From contig DCLA01000120.1 in the NCBI GenBank assembly GCA_002320815.1, forward strand, positions 312,261-359,280: DNA of 47,020 nucleotides, written 5' to 3'. Below, piece after piece: positions 45,740-47,020 of the stretch. This DNA is from Myxococcales bacterium UBA1660. GTDB taxonomy: Bacteria > Myxococcota_A > Polyangia > Polyangiales > Houyiibacteriaceae. Each line of letters begins with the position of its first letter. The stretch's first letter is position 1. A program made the translations under genes and the position numbers. Below the pieces are notes generated by a model. It saw only the letters and a program-made list of their open reading frames with translations. It did no database searches and had not been told where the DNA came from.

Positions 45740-46522
45740 ATGCGACGAATCGTTCCCATCCTCCTCGCCCTCTCCGGCCTTCCCCTCATCGCTTGCGGTG
45801 GAGACGCGGACGTCGAGACCGCCGAGCTCGATACCCGCACCGCGGGCTCGGAAGAGGTCGACTACGTCGACTCCACCGGCGTCGTGCGTCAGGTCGATCC
45901 CGAGAACCCCGAAGCCATCGACGAGCTCGCCGCCGCCCTGTCCGACGAAGGCCAGCGGGTGGAGCTGGGCGAATTCTTCGAACGCGACGAGATCGCCGGC
46001 CTGCCCGGACGCCGCCTGACCATGCGCGGCGCGGTGGTCGAGACCTGGGAGCTCGGGAGCGCCGCCGAGGCCCAGGCCCTGGTCGGCCGGTTCACGCCGG
46101 ATGGCCGCAAGTTCGATGACGAGCCCCTGCCCTGGAACGAGACCACCCACCTCTGGGTGCGCGGAAACCTCGTCATCATGTATGTCGGCGACCAGGGCGG
46201 CACCGTCGCGGCCCTCGACCAGGTGGCCCAGCGCAAGACCGCGCACGTCGAGGGCGGGACCCGCTCCGCCGAGGAGATCGAGACCCTGATCCGGCAGACC
46301 GCCGGCGACCGGCTCGCCGTCGCTCCCGCCACTCTCCGCCTCGTGAGTCGTGAGGAAGTGACCTTCAGCGATGCCTGCCTCGACGTCCCCGAAGCCGCCG
46401 AGGTCTGCCACGAAGTGGAGACTCCGGGCTGGCGCTTCGTCTTCATGAACGGCGAGGAGCGGATCGTCGCTCACGCCGACCGCGGCGCCGCGCGCGTCTT
46501 CTTCCCTGGCCACGGCGGCTGA
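45740..46522 (+). CDS. Lipoprotein of unknown function
   Basis: 260 residues. Signal peptide with lipobox LIAC (Cys19). The mature protein is acidic, with a domain at about 65-170 that contains a beta-sheet pattern (RRLTMRGAVVETWELG, HLWVRGNLVIMYVG), and a Cys pair near 214-223. No family is recognised. It probably sits in the outer membrane facing the periplasm. The BON-domain gene starts 22 nt downstream, so the two may be one unit. Confidence 0.8.
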   Translation: MRRIVPILLALSGLPLIACGGDADVETAELDTRTAGSEEVDYVDSTGVVRQVDPENPEAIDELAAALSDEGQRVELGEFFERDEIAGLPGRRLTMRGAVVETWELGSAAEAQALVGRFTPDGRKFDDEPLPWNETTHLWVRGNLVIMYVGDQGGTVAALDQVAQRKTAHVEGGTRSAEEIETLIRQTAGDRLAVAPATLRLVSREEVTFSDACLDVPEAAEVCHEVETPGWRFVFMNGEERIVAHADRGAARVFFPGHGG

Positions 46523-46544
46523 ACGCCGTAGGGATTGCCGTACG

Positions 46545-47020
46545 ATGAACGTGCGGCCGCTCCTCCTGCTCGCTTCGGCGAGCCTCCTCGCCGCCCCGGT
46601 CGCCGCTCAGGCTCCCGGGGCGGACGACGTTCCCCCCGACGAGGTGGCGGCGGACGCCGGGGTCCCCGATGCCGGGAGCCCGGACGACGCGGCCCTGGCG
46701 CGCATCCGCGAGGCCCTGGACGCGATCGGCGGGTTCGACGACGTCGAGCTCTCACAGCGGGCCGGCGTGATCCAGCTCCGCGGCACCGTGGCCCAGCCCA
46801 GCGCGCGGCAGGCGGCCCAGCGGGTGGCCGAGCGTGCCGCGCCGGACGCGCTCTACATCGCCAACGGGATCGAGGTCGTCGCCGCGGAGTCCCCCGAGGA
46901 CTCCGAGAGCCTGGCGGTCGACGACTCGGACAGCGACATCGAGGGGCTCCTCCGGCGCATCCTCTCGCAGGTGCCCGAACTCGGCGACGTCACCGTCGAC
47001 GTCGAAGGCGGCATCGTCCA
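46545..47020 (+). CDS. Exported BON-domain protein (3' partial)
   Basis: The frame from ATG 46545 stays open to the window end (158 complete codons). A signal peptide (MNVRPLLLLASAS..., cleavage near VAAQ, residue 21) is followed by an Asp/Pro/Ala-rich linker. A BON-like domain at about 45-105 has the pattern IREALDAI, VIQLRGTVAQ and AERAAPDAL, typical of phospholipid-binding BON domains. A second related unit seems to begin near 125 (LLRRILSQVPELGDVTVDV). In this phylum, BON domains are sometimes fused to mechanosensitive channels; whether that holds here cannot be seen. Confidence 0.7.
   Translation, partial: MNVRPLLLLASASLLAAPVAAQAPGADDVPPDEVAADAGVPDAGSPDDAALARIREALDAIGGFDDVELSQRAGVIQLRGTVAQPSARQAAQRVAERAAPDALYIANGIEVVAAESPEDSESLAVDDSDSDIEGLLRRILSQVPELGDVTVDVEGGIV

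Overview
The window is chromosomal DNA from a very GC-rich Gram-negative bacterium. I infer a member of the Myxococcota (Polyangiales/Sandaracinaceae-like). The reasons are the many exported lipoproteins with Cys-rich or Asp/Pro/Gly-rich regions, a PEGA-domain protein, FHA/GAF signalling proteins, orphan histidine kinases, sigma-54-type promoters, a WG-repeat protein and a VIT/vWA protein. No rRNA, tRNA, CRISPR array, insertion sequence, phage gene or replication origin was seen. Nothing in base composition suggests recent transfer. No gap between genes exceeds about 220 bases.

Layout. 1-7239 (+): an operon with the end of a Gly-Gln-repeat protein, a MoxR AAA+ ATPase, a DUF58 protein and two membrane vWA proteins, the last three junctions tightly coupled; it resembles a MoxR/Bat envelope-stress or complex-assembly module. 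7286-9033 (-): a Cys-rich lipoprotein and a TPR/PEGA protein. 9124-16795 (-): a GAF-GAF histidine kinase, a Kazal-domain lipoprotein, a LysM protein, a YbgF/CpoB-like lipoprotein, accA, and an FHA-GAF-class III cyclase. 16948-17193 (+): rpoZ. 17328-17714 (-): crcB. 17815-20855 (+): a GH35-like beta-galactosidase and a coupled unknown protein. 20913-23015 (+): a polytopic membrane GAF histidine kinase. 23018-24025 (-): an anchored AMMECR1-like protein. 24227-25339 (+): alanine dehydrogenase. 25400-26371 (-): an outer-membrane beta-barrel protein. 26568-30694 (+): a VIT/vWA protein and a secreted beta-propeller behind a sigma-54-like promoter. 30699-32905 (-): a WG-repeat protein with an apparent frameshift. 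33005-34818 (+): trmL, then a Cys-rich lipoprotein behind a second sigma-54-like site. 35032-38194 (-): an atypical SDR, an NTF2-like lipoprotein and a lysophospholipid acyltransferase. 38256-41921 (+): a tandem M23 protein with one degenerate domain, a CxxxxxxCH lipoprotein, an inositol-monophosphatase-family enzyme, an RDD-like protein and a small membrane protein. 42004-45566 (+): fatty-acid beta-oxidation (HAD/ECH fusion and thiolase). 45740-47020 (+): a lipoprotein behind a third sigma-54-like site and a truncated BON-domain protein.

Two regulatory patterns run across the window. First, about a dozen genes lack a usable Shine-Dalgarno sequence and instead carry a TATGCT/TANNNT-like -10 box 5-11 nt before the start codon, several with a TTGACN-like -35 at 17-18 bp; this suggests leaderless transcripts. 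Second, three genes for exported proteins have near-consensus -24/-12 sites. I did not find one clearly new multi-gene system. The most original observations are this promoter architecture, the shared sigma-54 signature, the VIT-vWA/propeller pair, the tandem M23 protein with a dead second domain, and the homopolymer frameshift in the WG-repeat gene.
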